DNA from: Microbacteriaceae bacterium
GTDB lineage: Bacteria; Actinomycetota; Actinomycetes; Actinomycetales; Microbacteriaceae
Direction: 5' to 3'
DNA: 6,941 nucleotides
Assembly (NCBI GenBank): GCA_025463665.1
Contig: JAODAY010000079.1
Location: 1 to 6,941, forward strand
Both the position numbers and the translations under genes were made by a program. Numbering within the stretch: position 1 is the first letter of the stretch; each line of letters starts with the position of its first letter. Below the pieces are notes generated by a model that saw nothing but the letters and a program-made list of their open reading frames with translations, ran no database searches and had not been told where the DNA came from. Shown piece by piece: positions 5,876 through 6,941 of this stretch.

Positions 5876-6941
5876 GCGCTCACCGCCTTCACGAGATGGA
5901 TGCGGTAGCGGGGGTCGTTGCCCGAACCGTAGCTGTCGATGGTGAGCGCGCCCGCGAACTCCGCGGCGGCCATGCCGATCGCGGCCCGCTCGATGCGGGC
6001 GCGCAGCTCGTCGAGCTGCTCACCGACGAGCGGACCCTGCACCGCCTCGCGGTAGAGCTTTCCGCGCACCCCGGATGACACGTAGAGCAGCTTCGCGCCT
6101 CCCGGCCGGTGCCCGTCTGGCAGCTCCTCGAGCACCCCGTGGTCGTACGCGAGCTGGTAGGCGCCGAGCTGCGCGTTCGCGTCGATCTTCTGCTGGCTCG
6201 TCTCGGCCCGCCCCGTCTTCAGGTCGACGATCACAATCGCGCCATCGTCGTGCCGCTCGACCCTGTCGATCTTGCCGTTGAGTTTCGCGCGCCCCACGAC
6301 GACCCCGAATGAGGGCTCCGCAGAGACGAGGCTCCTGTTGGCCGCGGAGAAGTCCTGCAGGTATTGCGACAGGCCCGCGGTGAGCACGCGTGCCGCCCTG
6401 CGCTGCTTCTCGGCGAGCCACGGCGACTCGAACACGAGCTCGCTCCAGCGCGATTCGACCGCCTGCCACAGCGCCTCGAGCGAGGGGTCGGTCGCGGTCT
6501 CCATCACCCAGTGCACGATCGTGCCGAGCCCCATGGCGGTGCTCGACTGCGATCCGCTCATCACGTCGATGAACCAGTTGAGCGGCGACGCCTCGAACGC
6601 CTCGAGCTTGGAGGGCGAGACGCCGACGGTGACATCCGGGTCGTCGAGGTCGTGCAGCGGCCCGGTAGTCGACGGGGCGAGCATGCCGTGCCACTCGGCC
6701 GGGTCTGCTCCCGGCACCCTCTCCCTGGCGAGCAGCGCGAGCGAGGCCGCCGCGTCGCCGCGGTCCGCCACGACGAGGGCGGCCGGAAGGTCGGGGCGCT
6801 GCCGCACGAGTTCTCGCCGCAACCGGCCGGTGACTCCGCGCAGAGACAGCGGATGCCACTGGCTCGAGTCGAGCGCGACCGCCAGGTCTGCCGGCACGAG
6901 CCCGAACAGCACCGACGCCGCCTCGTCTTCGTTGGCGACCG
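5872..6941 (-). CDS. adnA: AdnA-like helicase-nuclease subunit, C-terminal part (truncated by the window edge)
   Basis: This is the C-terminal 355 residues of the predicted AdnA partner of AdnB; the frame stays open to the window edge, so the GTG at 6912 is internal and not a start. Numbering from the first complete codon, the RecB-type nuclease begins with VSPSKLEAFEASPLNWF (about 107-123). It then shows GTIVHWVME (139-147), D225 in GKIDRV, D239 and K241 in IVDLKTG, and Q257/Y261 in AQLGAYQLAY, so the PD-(D/E)XK active site looks complete. The position where related nucleases often have Cys-Pro is S118-Pro, and the C-terminal tail (about 333-355) has no cysteine, so a 4Fe-4S cluster of the AddB type cannot form in this part. 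The gene overlaps adnB by 4 nt, indicating translational coupling and equal production of the two subunits. The helicase domain is not visible; the AdnA name rests on the nuclease, the order and the adjacent AdnB. Confidence 0.88.
   Translation of the reverse strand, partial: VANEDEAASVLFGLVPADLAVALDSSQWHPLSLRGVTGRLRRELVRQRPDLPAALVVADRGDAAASLALLARERVPGADPAEWHGMLAPSTTGPLHDLDDPDVTVGVSPSKLEAFEASPLNWFIDVMSGSQSSTAMGLGTIVHWVMETATDPSLEALWQAVESRWSELVFESPWLAEKQRRAARVLTAGLSQYLQDFSAANRSLVSAEPSFGVVVGRAKLNGKIDRVERHDDGAIVIVDLKTGRAETSQQKIDANAQLGAYQLAYDHGVLEELPDGHRPGGAKLLYVSSGVRGKLYREAVQGPLVGEQLDELRARIERAAIGMAAAEFAGALTIDSYGSGNDPRYRIHLVKAVSA

Noticed and set aside
1..6941. CRISPR arrays, insertion sequences, tRNA or rRNA genes, prophage parts
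   Set aside because: No regularly spaced long repeats, transposase motifs, terminal inverted repeats or tRNA-like cloverleafs were seen; the window is almost entirely the five coding genes.

Overview
The window is high-GC DNA, roughly two-thirds G+C by eye. Its genes are tightly packed, with G/C-ending codons, and resemble Actinomycetota, most likely Microbacteriaceae or a close relative. That lineage call rests on protein style and gene order and could not be tested by a search. Four genes lie on the minus strand and one on the plus strand. Essentially all of the window is coding.

Layout from left to right: (1) 1-627, minus, the N-terminal 209 residues of a UvrD2-type superfamily 1 DNA helicase, cut by the window edge. 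(2) 635-1564, minus, a NudC-type NAD+/NADH pyrophosphatase, immediately upstream of uvrD2 and probably co-transcribed with it. (3) A 66-bp divergent intergenic region at 1565-1630 holding a likely leaderless promoter for the plus-strand gene. (4) 1631-2629, plus, a protein with the aminoglycoside/macrolide phosphotransferase (APH-like kinase) fold whose catalytic and metal-binding positions look substituted. (5) A 15-bp convergent gap with a hairpin at 2631-2659. (6) 2645-5875, minus, a complete 1076-residue AdnB-like helicase-nuclease. (7) 5872-6941, minus, the C-terminal 355 residues of the AdnA-like partner, cut by the right edge and overlapping adnB by 4 nt (ATGA).

The order adnA-adnB-(...)-nudC-uvrD2 on one strand matches the arrangement I know from mycobacteria (Rv3202c to Rv3198c). 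AdnA and AdnB would form the heterodimeric motor-nuclease that resects DNA double-strand breaks, and UvrD2 is a separate 3'-5' helicase. NudC hydrolyses dinucleotides such as NAD(H). Here an inverted APH-like gene sits between adnB and nudC.

I do not see a wholly new system. The points worth a second look are: a NudC with no cysteine at all and hence no classical Cys4 zinc ribbon; an APH-fold protein that looks like a pseudokinase; near-absence of cysteine across all five proteins, including positions where AdnA-type nucleases often bind a 4Fe-4S cluster; and a 10-mer (CGCGGCATCC) present five times at roughly 0.9-1.5 kb spacing, far more than composition predicts.
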